Part shown: positions 1-8,589 of the stretch, piece by piece
Numbering within the stretch: position 1 is the first letter of the stretch
Layout: the number at the start of each line of letters is the position of its first letter
Assembly (NCBI RefSeq): GCF_900105125.1
Contig: NZ_LT629750.1
Span: 1,426,001-1,490,000, forward strand
Origin: Bradyrhizobium canariense
Lineage (GTDB): Bacteria > Pseudomonadota > Alphaproteobacteria > Rhizobiales > Xanthobacteraceae
DNA length: 64,000 nucleotides
Direction of reading: 5' to 3'
The notes under the pieces: model-generated
The model's input: only the letters and a program-made list of their open reading frames with translations
Told to the model about the DNA's origin: nothing
The model's database searches: none
Program-made: the position numbers and the translations under genes

Positions 1-853
1 GCGACCTCTCCACAGCGGGCCAAGGTAACCATCCGAAAACAGATAGCGGCGAGCCACCCGCTCCCGGATGGTAGTACCTCAGCAATCGTCGTCTGTTTTG
101 CGCCGCCATCTTTGTAGCTCACGCAGTCGACGCTTATCTCACGCCATGACGGCTCTACGGAGTCCGCAGGTGCGGGATTTCGGCGGCTCGGCACACAGCC
201 CCCGCCGAAGGTGTGCCGAGCCTAGCCAGTGCGCCGGTCAAATGATGCACGGCTAGAATCAACTATGGCAGCAATGGGGCAGTCTGAGAACGGGCGCCGC
301 TGCAACACTTTCGAATTATCTCTCACGCCCCTGCAGACCGGCGGAACTACAATGGGAGCGTTTGGACGGGCGGCATTCCACTATCAGCCAGACTATGTCG
401 CCGAACCGTAGCAGCGTCGGTGATTCCCGCGGTGTTGCGGGTGGGCTTTGTCAGAATCGCCTGTATGCACTCCGACGATGATGGCTCGTTAGCTCGTGAT
501 CATCAGCGTCCGGGAACCTACAGGGCCGTTACGGTTGTCCCCGTTAATCACTGGGCTATTCCATGGAATGCAGAATTTCCGATCATTGCATTGTCCAGCT
601 CGCACAAAATCGTCAATCTGGCTGGGGTCGACGCGACTGGGATCGGACGAGCGCGTGTCGCAAAGAAAAAGCCGCCCGGGCGGTCACCGGACGGTCGATT
701 TCCCGCAACTGCCGGTCGTGATTTCAGCGAGGCCGATGGGATGCGATCCTTTCAGCCTCTGATCGTGGGGTACGCTGGAGGTGTTTCCATCCGCCCCACT
801 CCACTCATCCTGATCGCTAGAGTTTTATCGACCACGGCAAGACAAAATTAACG

Positions 854-869
854 TTAACCATTCCTTAAC
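854..869 (+). promoter_or_regulatory. CtrA-like binding box (TTAA-N7-TTAAC)
   Basis: The sequence TTAACCATTCCTTAAC matches the alphaproteobacterial CtrA full-site consensus TTAA-N7-TTAAC exactly. CtrA is the cell-cycle response regulator of this class. The box lies about 85 bases before the tiny reading frame at 953 and has no other obvious target. A single exact match in a non-coding region is suggestive, not proof of binding. Confidence 0.4.
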
Positions 870-952
870 CGTTGAGTCCCAGTCTACTCGCGGACTGAGG
901 CACCTTTCGCGGACGCAAGAAAAGCCGTGATCGCAAAGATGGAGCCAACCGC

Positions 953-1072
953 ATGTCGTTAGAGCAAATCCGTCCAGAGCCAACTTTGCTTTCGGAATTA
1001 GCCCTGACCTTGCTCAGTACCTTTGCCGTCGCGTTACCAATGTCGGTCGCGATCATCTGGATTTGCTCCTGA
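953..1072 (+). CDS. Possible 39-residue membrane peptide
   Basis: An ATG frame encodes a short polar N-terminus (MSLEQIRPEPT) followed by about 26 mostly hydrophobic residues rich in Leu, Ala, Val and Ile, as expected for a single transmembrane helix. No homologue is recognised and no clear Shine-Dalgarno is seen. It follows the CtrA-like box by about 85 bases. Hydrophobic runs arise easily by chance, so this may not be a gene. Confidence 0.18.
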   Translation: MSLEQIRPEPTLLSELALTLLSTFAVALPMSVAIIWICS

Positions 1073-2040
1073 TCTCGGCGCGTTCGAGGCTCAGAATTTT
1101 CGCGTAGCGCATGAGCTATGCCACGAGCAGCTGATGGCCGGCGAAGATGGAGCCCACTGCAAGGTTGCGGATGGGAAAACTCGACTGTCCCTTCTCCAGA
1201 GCCGTTAGCGAGTCCACGGATTCGTTATTTTCACTGCGCGCTGGAAGGTGCGGAAACTAGCCAAAGCGCACCAGCGGCCGTTTCGGGGTCACCGAGCCCT
1301 CGTGGGATCAGAGGACGATGCGGGAATCGAACCGGTTTCGAACAGCATCGCCCCAGTTCCAATCAGCATCGTTGCCATATTTGGCCGTCGCAAGATCTGA
1401 TTTTGCCCTCGAGAATCTGATTGTATCGCCTGGGTGCTGGGCCATGAAGCTGGCCCCCTGGCCTTTGCAGCGCCATGCCCGAGCTACAGCCGCCGCTGGG
1501 CAGCGGTTGGTCGCCGCGGGCTGATTTCATTCCAAGATAGAGGCCGGCCCCCTTGGCGAGCTTTTGTCAGGGCGTCGGCCTCTTCACCTGGGCCTGTCCG
1601 CTTGCTGGCTTTTCACTGACGAAGATGCAGGGCTCGATGAGATTTCTACTGCACGGGCGACTCTGCGAGAGTCGGCGCTGGCACGGGCCCGTGGGCAGCA
1701 ATAAGAAACGGCCCCAGCGCAGGGGGGCGACTGGAGCCGTCTTGAGCGTGCCGGGTGCGGCCCGACACTGAGTCCGAACTGACCGGCCTATAAATCGTTC
1801 CTGTTCTCATGAACCTTTGCGCTCCAGCTTTTGTCATATCCTGACCGGAGGATTGCGCTGTCCGGACGTAAACCGACGCCACTGAGCATTATTCAGCTTG
1901 GTGGCGTTGTGCGTTTCGGATGCGGGCGCGGGGCCGAGCCCTGCGACTTTGTCGCGCGCGACAATTTGGTAATTTGATTCTGGGCGGATTCAGTACTGTC
2001 TTGGTGTTGCGTTCCTTTGTGATGGCTTGGGGGGACGAAA

Positions 2041-2310
2041 ATGAATTTGAAGCGTTTATCTCTCCTCGACGCGCGACTTGAAATCCTCACCCGGACAGAA
2101 ACTGATCTCCAGGCGCAGTTCCTTGAATTAATGAAGCTGCGCGAACAGTTCAGAACGGCACAGCTTTCGGCGGATCTACAAAACGTGGCGCGGGTTCTAA
2201 AGCCCGCGCCAGTCGTTACCGCTTCAGCCGCCGGGCATGAGCCGCCAGCCGCGGCCGGTTACGCTTCCCGAATCGCCGCCGGCGCTTCATCCGTTGCCCC
2301 TGGTCGATAG
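2041..2310 (+). CDS. Small hypothetical protein, helical N-terminus
   Basis: An 89-residue frame starts at an ATG with a purine-rich GGGGGGACG about 5 bases upstream, a good ribosome site. Residues 1-50 form a charged, Leu-rich helical stretch (LDARLEILTRTETDLQAQFL) that could be a coiled coil. The C-terminal third is Ala/Pro/Gly-rich and reads like low-complexity or out-of-family sequence, so the gene may be truncated or fused into the decayed insertion. I do not recognise a named family. It overlaps the 3' end of a candidate minus-strand small gene, so at most one of the two may be real at this end. Confidence 0.4.
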   Translation: MNLKRLSLLDARLEILTRTETDLQAQFLELMKLREQFRTAQLSADLQNVARVLKPAPVVTASAAGHEPPAAAGYASRIAAGASSVAPGR

Positions 2311-2463
2311 CAGAGCGGCAACGATCGCGGCGGTCAGCTTGGTATCCGCCGCCGTGAGCAACTCTATTTGGGCCGCAGACCATTCCTGCACGCCTTGCAA
2401 GCGTCGCCGGATGGCCATCAGCTTCGACGTCCAAACAAACGTCCCGAACCAAATCTGCCTCAT
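2287..2463 (-). CDS. Possible 58-residue small protein
   Basis: A minus-strand ATG frame encodes 58 residues with a Trp-containing helical C-terminal half (EWSAAQIELLTAADTKLTAA) that loosely recalls small SANT/Myb-like or HTH proteins. A GGA triplet lies about 8 bases before the ATG. Its 3' end overlaps the 3' end of the plus-strand frame at 2041. No function is assigned. It lies between the integrase scrap and the gene-poor stretch and could be passenger DNA of that insertion. Confidence 0.3.
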   Translation of the reverse strand: MRQIWFGTFVWTSKLMAIRRRLQGVQEWSAAQIELLTAADTKLTAAIVAALLSTRGNG

Positions 2464-2542
2464 CTGATTCCAATATCAGCTCACGGCCGCGGAACAGCAG
2501 GTGTGCATGCTTGGTCCGCCGGGGACGCGCGATCGGAAGATT

Positions 2543-2650
2543 GCGGACACCAAGCTTGCCGGGCTCCGGTTCCATGACTTGCGCCACGCCCATGCGACCC
2601 ACCTTCTCGCCAATGGGGTTCACCCCAAGGTCGCCAGGAGCGGCAGGTAG
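2543..2650 (+). pseudogene. Tyrosine recombinase (integrase) C-terminal fragment
   Basis: This frame reads KLAGLRFHDLRHAHATHLLA, the H-x-x-R box of phage-type tyrosine recombinases, followed by NGVHPKVA. The family then normally continues into a S-E-R-L-G-H segment and a catalytic Tyr. Here the frame breaks after 'KVA' and stops at 2648, and a shifted frame reads QERQVAKR, so a small indel has destroyed the end. Nothing upstream encodes the rest of the catalytic domain. The fragment points toward the 3' end of tRNA-Cys about 70 bases away, the usual arrangement for an element inserted in a tRNA gene. It is a remnant with no expected activity. Confidence 0.75.
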
Positions 2651-2721
2651 CAAAGCGGTAGCGGCAGCACCGGCCAGAACAGACGGAGAATGAGATATCT
2701 CTATCAAATCAAAATGATAGA

Positions 2722-2795
2722 TGGAGGCCACGACCAGAATTGAACTGGTGTACACGGTTTTGCAGACCGTTGCGTAACCACTCCGCCACGTGGCC
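2722..2795 (-). tRNA. tRNA-Cys (anticodon GCA)
   Basis: Read on the minus strand, the 74-nt gene begins GGCCACG and ends CGTGGCC-T-CCA, giving a perfect 7-bp acceptor stem, discriminator U and an encoded CCA. The anticodon loop is CTGCAAA with anticodon GCA. The T arm contains TTCAATT. A tyrosine-integrase remnant lies just beyond its 3' end, so this tRNA was probably once an attachment site. Confidence 0.95.
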
Positions 2796-2909
2796 CCACG
2801 AAGCCGGATCAATATAGAGCCGCAAGCGCTTAGGCAACCGCTCCATGTTTCAGCGCGTGGCCAAAAATTCTCTATAACGGGTTTTGTAACGCCCCAGGAC
2901 CGGTAGCGG

Positions 2910-4040
2910 ATGATTGCATTTCTCAAACGTAGCGCCACCTGGCTGAATTCAAAAAAGGTCGAACTCGGCCTGGGCGTCCGGGTCACCGTGGCCGCGATGA
3001 GCGCCCTGGCGATCGCGCTGGCGGTCGGCCTCAAGCTGCCATTATGGGCGGTGCTGACATCCATCATCGTGACGCAAATGAGCGTCGGGCGGTCGCTGAA
3101 GGCGACCCGCGACTATCTGGTCGGAACCATTGGCGGCGCAATTTATGGCGGAGCGGTCGCGGTGCTGGTGCCGCATTCCGGAGAAGGCGCCCTGCTCGCG
3201 GTCCTGGTGATGGCGGTGCTGCCGCTGGCATTCATCGCGGCCATCAACCCGAGCCTGAATGTCGCGACCGTCACCGCCATCATCGTGCTGCTGCTCCCGA
3301 CCATGAACCACGGCAATCCCCTGGACTCGGCGATCGACCGGGTTCTGGAGGTCACGGTCGGCGCCATCACCGGGCTTGCGGTGTCTTTTCTGGTGTTTCC
3401 CTCCCGCGCCCATAGCCTGATCCGCACCAGCGCGGCGCGCGTGCTCGAATTGATGGCGGCGGCGCTCAACGAATTGCTGTCCGGTCTGACCCGTGGCCTC
3501 GATAACAACGCGCTCCACGGCCTGCAGGACGGCATCGGAACCGCCCTGGTCGCGTTGAACGCGGTCGGCGCCGAGGCGGAGCGCGAGCGCGGCGCCAGGC
3601 TCTCGTCCGGTCCCGACACCGGACCGTTGCTGCGCACCATCCTGCGGCTGCGCCATGACCTCGTGATGATCGGACGCGCGAGCGTGGTGCCATTGCCGGT
3701 CGAGTTGCAGCAACGTCTGGCCGCGCCGCTCATGGACGTCAGTCATGCGATGGCCGACTATCTCAAGGCGATGGCTGCCGCGCTGCGGACCGGCCGCGGC
3801 GTGCCCGCGATCTGGCCGGTGCAGTCGGCGTTGGAAGCTTACGCTGCGGCAGTTGCGGCCGTACGCAGCGAGGGCCTGACACGGGGTGTACCGGGCGATG
3901 TCGCCGAGCGCTTTTTTGCGTTGGGATTTTCGCTCGAGCAGATGCGACAGAATCTGAAGGATCTCGAACGCTGCGTGTCGCATTGGAGCGAGACGTCTTC
4001 AAAAACCGAGGCCGCCGAGTCGAATAACGAGACCTATTGA
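2910..4040 (+). CDS. FUSC-family membrane protein (aromatic acid exporter-like)
   Basis: This 376-residue protein has a hydrophobic N-terminal half with about six predicted membrane segments between residues 24 and 167, then a soluble helical C-terminal half. This is the plan of FUSC/ArAE proteins (fusaric-acid-resistance or p-hydroxybenzoate efflux type). The conserved N-terminal region shows 'KLPLWAVLTSIIVTQMSVG' followed by 'RDYLVGTIGGA'. Such proteins are thought to export aromatic or weak acids across the inner membrane, often with HlyD- and TolC-type partners. No such partner is adjacent, so the substrate is unknown. At 376 residues it is a half-size member compared with the roughly 650-700-residue two-module forms. 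The ATG at 2910 gives a normal short cytoplasmic N-terminus. Confidence 0.8.
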   Translation: MIAFLKRSATWLNSKKVELGLGVRVTVAAMSALAIALAVGLKLPLWAVLTSIIVTQMSVGRSLKATRDYLVGTIGGAIYGGAVAVLVPHSGEGALLAVLVMAVLPLAFIAAINPSLNVATVTAIIVLLLPTMNHGNPLDSAIDRVLEVTVGAITGLAVSFLVFPSRAHSLIRTSAARVLELMAAALNELLSGLTRGLDNNALHGLQDGIGTALVALNAVGAEAERERGARLSSGPDTGPLLRTILRLRHDLVMIGRASVVPLPVELQQRLAAPLMDVSHAMADYLKAMAAALRTGRGVPAIWPVQSALEAYAAAVAAVRSEGLTRGVPGDVAERFFALGFSLEQMRQNLKDLERCVSHWSETSSKTEAAESNNETY

Positions 4041-4079
4041 TCGGCGGCAATTGTCGTTGACGGGGTGTCGAGCGCCAGA

Positions 4080-4811
4080 TCAGGCGCGTCTGCGGCGACG
4101 ATAGTCCCGCTTCGGTTTCGGTTTGGGCGCAAGCTCGGGCAACACATTTTGCGCCTCGCGATATCTAGCCAGCATCCGCTCAAAGCTGGCGTGCAGCGTT
4201 TCAGCGATATCCGGGCGCTTTTCGAGCGTCGCCAGCAACATCGCCGCGGCCTCAATGGTGGACAGGCCATCGCGCCGCGGCTCGCGGCGAAGCTGCCCAT
4301 AGCGTGACGGACGCGCCGGGCCGAGAATAATGCGTTGGCATTTCAGCATCCATGCGTTGCGCCACCACAGCGCCTTGGCCTGGCTCCAGGTCCCGTCGAG
4401 CAGCACGATGCCTTGGATGTCCTTGAGGATGGCGCGCTGATTGTCCTCGATTTCGCCCTTGCGGTTGATGGCGACGATATCCCGGTCGGTGTCGAGGTCG
4501 GCGACTTTCGCGGAGCCGAGATAGAGCACGGCCCAGCGCGAGGGATCGTGCACTGGGCGTCCCAGCGCCTTGGACAGGCTGGGCCAGGATAATCCGATCC
4601 TCAAAACGGCATTCTTGAAGTGCAAGGCGGTCAGCCGCGCCGTGCCGAGCGCCCTGTCCTGCTCCTGCGGATGCTGCAGGATCAGGAGCGAAATGCTGCT
4701 TTCGATCGGTTCAACGCTGTCGCAAATGCACAGCGGTTGCGGCTTATGGCACCGTGGACAGTCTGCCGCCTCGGCGGCGGCGTCCGTCTCGTGCTCGGAT
4801 TGTTCTGACAT
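4080..4811 (-). CDS. DTW-domain protein, tRNA-uridine aminocarboxypropyltransferase (TapT-like)
   Basis: The 243-residue protein carries an N-terminal Cys cluster (CPRCHKPQPLCICD, residues about 20-33), then the DTW signature as 'LLDGTWSQA' near residue 140. DTW proteins of the TapT type transfer the aminocarboxypropyl group of S-adenosylmethionine to uridine in tRNA, making acp3U in the variable or D loop. The Cys cluster probably binds zinc. The C-terminus is a Lys/Arg-rich tail (PKPKPKRDYRRRRRA) suited to RNA binding. The ATG at 4811 (MSEQSEHE) is preferred over an upstream start because an AGG lies 6-9 bases before it and the extra residues do not look like family sequence. It converges on the FUSC gene. 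Confidence 0.8.
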   Translation of the reverse strand: MSEQSEHETDAAAEAADCPRCHKPQPLCICDSVEPIESSISLLILQHPQEQDRALGTARLTALHFKNAVLRIGLSWPSLSKALGRPVHDPSRWAVLYLGSAKVADLDTDRDIVAINRKGEIEDNQRAILKDIQGIVLLDGTWSQAKALWWRNAWMLKCQRIILGPARPSRYGQLRREPRRDGLSTIEAAAMLLATLEKRPDIAETLHASFERMLARYREAQNVLPELAPKPKPKRDYRRRRRA

Positions 4812-4992
4812 AAGCAGCCTATACGCTCTGCGGTGGCGTGCTTCAACCATACAAGCCCGATGGCTGAACGGGCGCTCGCGGGATCCGATGCCTGCGTATG
4901 GAACCCTGGCAGCCAGTCGACCATTGGAGACCGGACTGAAACTTGGGGATCATCGCGCCGTACCTCGGATATCCAACGGACGGGGGGACGGC

Positions 4993-6306
4993 ATGCGCGT
5001 CGCGGTTATCGGAACGGGGATTGCGGGCAATGCCGCCGCCTGGGCCCTCTCAAAACGCTATCCGGTAACGGTCTATGATCGCGAACTCCGACCCGGCGGA
5101 CACAGCCACACCGTCACGATCGACTATGATGGAACGCCGCTTGCGGTCGATATCGGCTTCATTGTCTACAATGAGCTGAACTATCCGGATCTGACGGCAT
5201 TGTTCGCGCATCTCGGCGTCGAGACCGCGGAAAGCTGCATGAGCTTTGCAGTCACGGCGGATGCCGGCCGATTCGAATGGAAGGGCGGCGGAATCAACTG
5301 GCGCAAAACCGCCGAAGGCCTGTTCGCGCAGCGACGGAACCTGTTATCGCCGTCCTACCTATGGATGCTCCGCGACATCCTGACCTTCAACCATCAAAGC
5401 GTGGAAGATTATAAAGCGGGCCGCCTGGCCGGGCTGACCTTGGGCGACTATTTCAAATCCCACCATTTTGCGCCGCGGCTATTGACCGATTATCTCGCGC
5501 CGATGGGCGCCGCGATCTGGTCGGCGCCGGCTACCGAGATGCTGGACTTCCCGGCGGAGAATTTCGTCGCATTCTTCAACAATCATCGCCTGCTTCAATA
5601 TGATCGCCCGGCCTGGCGCACCGTCAAAGGCGGCAGCCAGTGTTACGTCGAAAAACTGACCGCGACATTCCGCGATCGAATCAGGCTCGGCTGCGCCGTG
5701 ACGTCGATCGAGCGAACCCCGCACGGCGTTGTCGTCCGCGACAGCCACGGCAGACACGATAGCTACGATCACGTCGTGATCGCATCCCACAGCGACCAGG
5801 CCCTCGCAATGCTGGCCGACGCCGACAACCGCGAGCGCGCTGTGCTCGGCGCCATCGGCTACTCGCCCAATGCGGTTTACCTGCATCGCGACATGAGATT
5901 GATGCCGAAGCGCAAGCGGGCCTGGGCATCCTGGAATTTTCTGCGCTGGCAGCGCGAGGGGACCGCCGACAACGATGTCGCCGTGACCTACTGGATGAAC
6001 CTGTTGCAGGGCATCAACGACGATAAGCCGCTATTCGTCAGCCTCAATCCGCCATTCGAGCCGGATCCGGAGCTGACCTTCGGCAAGTATATGTGCGAGC
6101 ATCCGCAATATAACGCGGCGGCCTTTGCCGCCCAGAAGCAACTGGGCGACATCCAGGGACGGCGCCATACCTGGTTCTGCGGTGCCTGGACCGGATACGG
6201 CTTCCACGAGGACGGATTACGATCCGGACTTGCTGTCGCGGAGGCACTGGGCGCGACGGTGCCATGGCGTGCGCCCCCGCCGGAACTGGCGCAGGCCGCG
6301 GAGTAG
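4993..6306 (+). CDS. FAD-dependent amine-oxidase-like oxidoreductase (fatty-acid modification operon)
   Basis: The protein (437 residues) opens with a Rossmann dinucleotide-binding motif, VAVIGTGIAGNAAAW (GxGxxG at residues 7-12), followed by 'RPGGHSHT', which is typical of flavin oxidoreductases encoded beside cyclopropane-fatty-acid synthases. The C-terminus has 'FCGAWTGYGFHEDGLRSGLA', which closes the FAD site in this family. The frame is open upstream, but the ATG at 4993 begins exactly at the Rossmann strand. The next gene starts 2 bases after its stop. With DUF1365 and a Cfa-like methyltransferase it forms a set found widely in proteobacteria and linked to modification or desaturation of membrane acyl chains. 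The exact reaction is not settled from sequence. Confidence 0.85.
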   Translation: MRVAVIGTGIAGNAAAWALSKRYPVTVYDRELRPGGHSHTVTIDYDGTPLAVDIGFIVYNELNYPDLTALFAHLGVETAESCMSFAVTADAGRFEWKGGGINWRKTAEGLFAQRRNLLSPSYLWMLRDILTFNHQSVEDYKAGRLAGLTLGDYFKSHHFAPRLLTDYLAPMGAAIWSAPATEMLDFPAENFVAFFNNHRLLQYDRPAWRTVKGGSQCYVEKLTATFRDRIRLGCAVTSIERTPHGVVVRDSHGRHDSYDHVVIASHSDQALAMLADADNRERAVLGAIGYSPNAVYLHRDMRLMPKRKRAWASWNFLRWQREGTADNDVAVTYWMNLLQGINDDKPLFVSLNPPFEPDPELTFGKYMCEHPQYNAAAFAAQKQLGDIQGRRHTWFCGAWTGYGFHEDGLRSGLAVAEALGATVPWRAPPPELAQAAE

Positions 6307-6308
6307 CC

Positions 6309-7202
6309 ATGTTCAGGAAAAGCGCCAAAGCCGAAACGCGATGCGACGCAGCCGCCGCGCTTTATTTTGGCGACGTGATGCATGCGCGTCTCAAGCCGGT
6401 CAGACATCGCTTCAGCTATCGCGTCATGAGCCTGTTGATCGATCTTGACCGGCTCGACGCCGCAGACCGTCGAAGTCGATTGTTCGGCGTCAACCGCAGA
6501 GCGCTTTACAGTTTCCACGAGGCTGATCACGGCGATCGCGACGGCTCGTCGCTGCGCATTTACGCGCAGCGTTGCGCCGACCAGCACGGCATCGACCTGG
6601 CTGGCGGTCGCGTGTTGCTTTTGTGCTATCCGCGATTGCTCGGCTACACCTTCAATCCGTTGTCGGTCTATTTCTGCTATCGCGACGACGGCATGCTGGC
6701 TCTGATGATCTACGAAGTCCGCAACACGTTCGGCGATCTCCACGCTTACGTACTGCCGGTGAGGGCGGACGAGGCCAGCGCGGCTGGCGTCCGGCAGGCA
6801 CAGGACAAATTGTTCTACGTCTCGCCCTTCATTGAAATGGCGATGCGCTACCATTTCCGGGTTTCGCCGCCGGGAGACGACATCAAATTACGTATCCTGG
6901 AGACCGATCGCGCAGGTCCCCTGCTCGCCGCAACCTTCCATGGCCACCGCCGCGACCTCACCGCGGCGGCATTGTTGCACTCGTTCTTTTCACTGCCATT
7001 CGTCACCGTGAAAATCATGGCCGCAATCCACTGGGAAGCGCTGCGGCTTTGGGTCAAGGGAGTGCGGTTGGTGCCGCGCTCGAGTGCCGCAGCCGCGACT
7101 GGCGCTAATACCGGCTTGGCGACTGGCAAAGGCCAAGCTTATACTGACCCTGCGCTGACAGCCTGCGGGGGCGCGCTCTGGTCCAGCGAAGGTCGAAACT
7201 AG
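6309..7202 (+). CDS. DUF1365 protein
   Basis: This 297-residue protein belongs to the DUF1365 family, recognised by 'ALYFGDVMHARLKPVRHRFS' near the N-terminus, 'GYTFNPLSVYFCY' in the middle and 'YVSPFIEM' later. The family has no agreed biochemical role but is almost always found between a flavin oxidoreductase and a cyclopropane-synthase-like methyltransferase, as here. The ATG at 6309 follows the previous stop by two bases, so the genes are translationally coupled. No signal peptide is seen. A role in handling the modified acyl chain is inference from context. Confidence 0.85.
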   Translation: MFRKSAKAETRCDAAAALYFGDVMHARLKPVRHRFSYRVMSLLIDLDRLDAADRRSRLFGVNRRALYSFHEADHGDRDGSSLRIYAQRCADQHGIDLAGGRVLLLCYPRLLGYTFNPLSVYFCYRDDGMLALMIYEVRNTFGDLHAYVLPVRADEASAAGVRQAQDKLFYVSPFIEMAMRYHFRVSPPGDDIKLRILETDRAGPLLAATFHGHRRDLTAAALLHSFFSLPFVTVKIMAAIHWEALRLWVKGVRLVPRSSAAAATGANTGLATGKGQAYTDPALTACGGALWSSEGRN

Positions 7203-7225
7203 GTCGGTCTTCGAGCGGCGCACGG

Positions 7226-8488
7226 ATGCAGAGCCACGCCATTTTTTTGGATCTGGCCATGCCGAATATTATTTCGGTAACACCTGACACTGTGGAAACG
7301 TTACTCGCGGACCTGCCTCGTCTGGTTCGGCTGGCGCTTGGATTTGGCTCAAGGCTGCGTCGCGGTACGCTGGACGTAACCCTTCCCGACGGCCGCATTA
7401 TCAGGCTGGGCGGGCTGGAGCCGGGCCCGTCGGCGGCCATGACCCTCTATGGTTACGGCTTCGCGTCACGGCTGCTCAATGGCGGCGATATCGGGATCGC
7501 GGAAGCCTATCTGCACGGCGACTGGGACACGCCTGATCTGACCCAGTTCCTGCTGATCTTCTGCGTCAATCACGACCTGATCCAGGCCATGCTGGGCGAC
7601 AAGCCGCTGATGCGGTTCATTCAGGTCATCCGCCACTGGTTCAACCGCAACACCAAGCGACAGGCACGCCGCAACATCTATGCCCATTATGATATCGGAA
7701 ATGCATTCTACTCGGCGTGGCTTGATCCCAGCATGACCTATTCCTCGGCATTGTTCGAGGATGACACGGCGGATTTGACGGCGGCGCAAAACAACAAATA
7801 TCGCAGGCTGGCGGAGGCGATCGATCTGCAGCCCGGCCAGAAGCTGCTGGAGATCGGATGCGGCTGGGGCGGCTTCGCCGAATACGCCGCGAAAATCTTT
7901 GGCGCCAAGGTCGTCGGGTTGACGATCAGCCGGGAACAACGTGATTTCGCACAGCGGCGCATTCAGGACGCAGGCCTGAGCGACAGGGTCGAAATTCGCC
8001 TGCGGGATTATCGCGACGAGCGCGATCAGTACGACCGGATCGCATCGATCGAGATGATCGAGGCGGTCGGCGAACAGTTCTGGCCCAAATATTTCTCGCA
8101 GCTGCGCGACCGGCTGTTGCCCGGCGGCCTCGCCGGTATCCAAGCCATCACCATCCAGGACAAATTGTTCCAGACCTATCGCCGTGAAGTCGATTTCATC
8201 CAACGGTACGTCTTCCCCGGCGGCATGCTGCCCTCACCGCAGGTCCTGAAATCGTTGGGCGAACGGTTCGGCGTGCCCGTCATCCGCGAGCACATTTTCG
8301 GGCAAGATTATGCCAAGACACTCGCGATCTGGCGAAATAACTTCCGCGCGGCGTGGCCGAACCTGATGCCATCAGGCTTCGACGACCGGTTCCGGCGGCT
8401 GTGGGAATACTACCTCGCCTACTGCGAAGCCGGCTTTTTGTCGGGAAATATCGATGTCCGCCAAGTGATTTTTGCAAAGCCAAAATAG
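7226..8488 (+). CDS. Cyclopropane-fatty-acyl-phospholipid synthase family methyltransferase
   Basis: The 420-residue protein has the Cfa layout: an N-terminal lipid-binding region, then 'HYDIGNAFYSAWLDPSMTYS' (about residues 154-173) and the SAM-binding motif 'LLEIGCGWGGFAEYAA' (207-222). Cfa enzymes methylenate the double bond of unsaturated phospholipid acyl chains using S-adenosylmethionine. E. coli Cfa has Cys in the 'M-x-Y-S-C' motif, where this protein has Ser (YSSALF). The product could therefore be a cyclopropane, a methyl branch or a furan-acid precursor. Another possible start is an ATG 33 bases downstream (MPNIISVT). It ends the operon with the flavin oxidoreductase and DUF1365 genes. 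Confidence 0.85.
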   Translation: MQSHAIFLDLAMPNIISVTPDTVETLLADLPRLVRLALGFGSRLRRGTLDVTLPDGRIIRLGGLEPGPSAAMTLYGYGFASRLLNGGDIGIAEAYLHGDWDTPDLTQFLLIFCVNHDLIQAMLGDKPLMRFIQVIRHWFNRNTKRQARRNIYAHYDIGNAFYSAWLDPSMTYSSALFEDDTADLTAAQNNKYRRLAEAIDLQPGQKLLEIGCGWGGFAEYAAKIFGAKVVGLTISREQRDFAQRRIQDAGLSDRVEIRLRDYRDERDQYDRIASIEMIEAVGEQFWPKYFSQLRDRLLPGGLAGIQAITIQDKLFQTYRREVDFIQRYVFPGGMLPSPQVLKSLGERFGVPVIREHIFGQDYAKTLAIWRNNFRAAWPNLMPSGFDDRFRRLWEYYLAYCEAGFLSGNIDVRQVIFAKPK

Positions 8489-8589
8489 ACCGCTGCAGGC
8501 GCCGCGCGGCGCAAAAGCGGCTTCCACTCCGGCTGATCGCGCTCTAGGGTCATGGCCAGATTGGCAACGGACGGGCAAGATTTCCGGAT

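Larger units (their letters stand above)
1..2040. other. Gene-poor region
   Basis: No reading frame here has a convincing protein family, and the overlapping short open frames on both strands look like chance frames. The only things worth marking are a CtrA-like box near 854 and a tiny hydrophobic reading frame at 953. No RNA gene or intact mobile element was recognised. Its position next to an integrase scrap and tRNA-Cys suggests the decayed end of an old insertion, but that is inference. Confidence 0.5.

Noticed and set aside
2216..3067. 283-codon minus-strand open frame
   Set aside because: It runs through tRNA-Cys, the integrase scrap and the start of the FUSC gene, and has no family features.
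3042..3983. Long minus-strand frame opposite the FUSC gene
   Set aside because: It is the antisense shadow of a well-supported membrane protein, rich in Arg/Gln/His as expected from reading GC-rich DNA backward.
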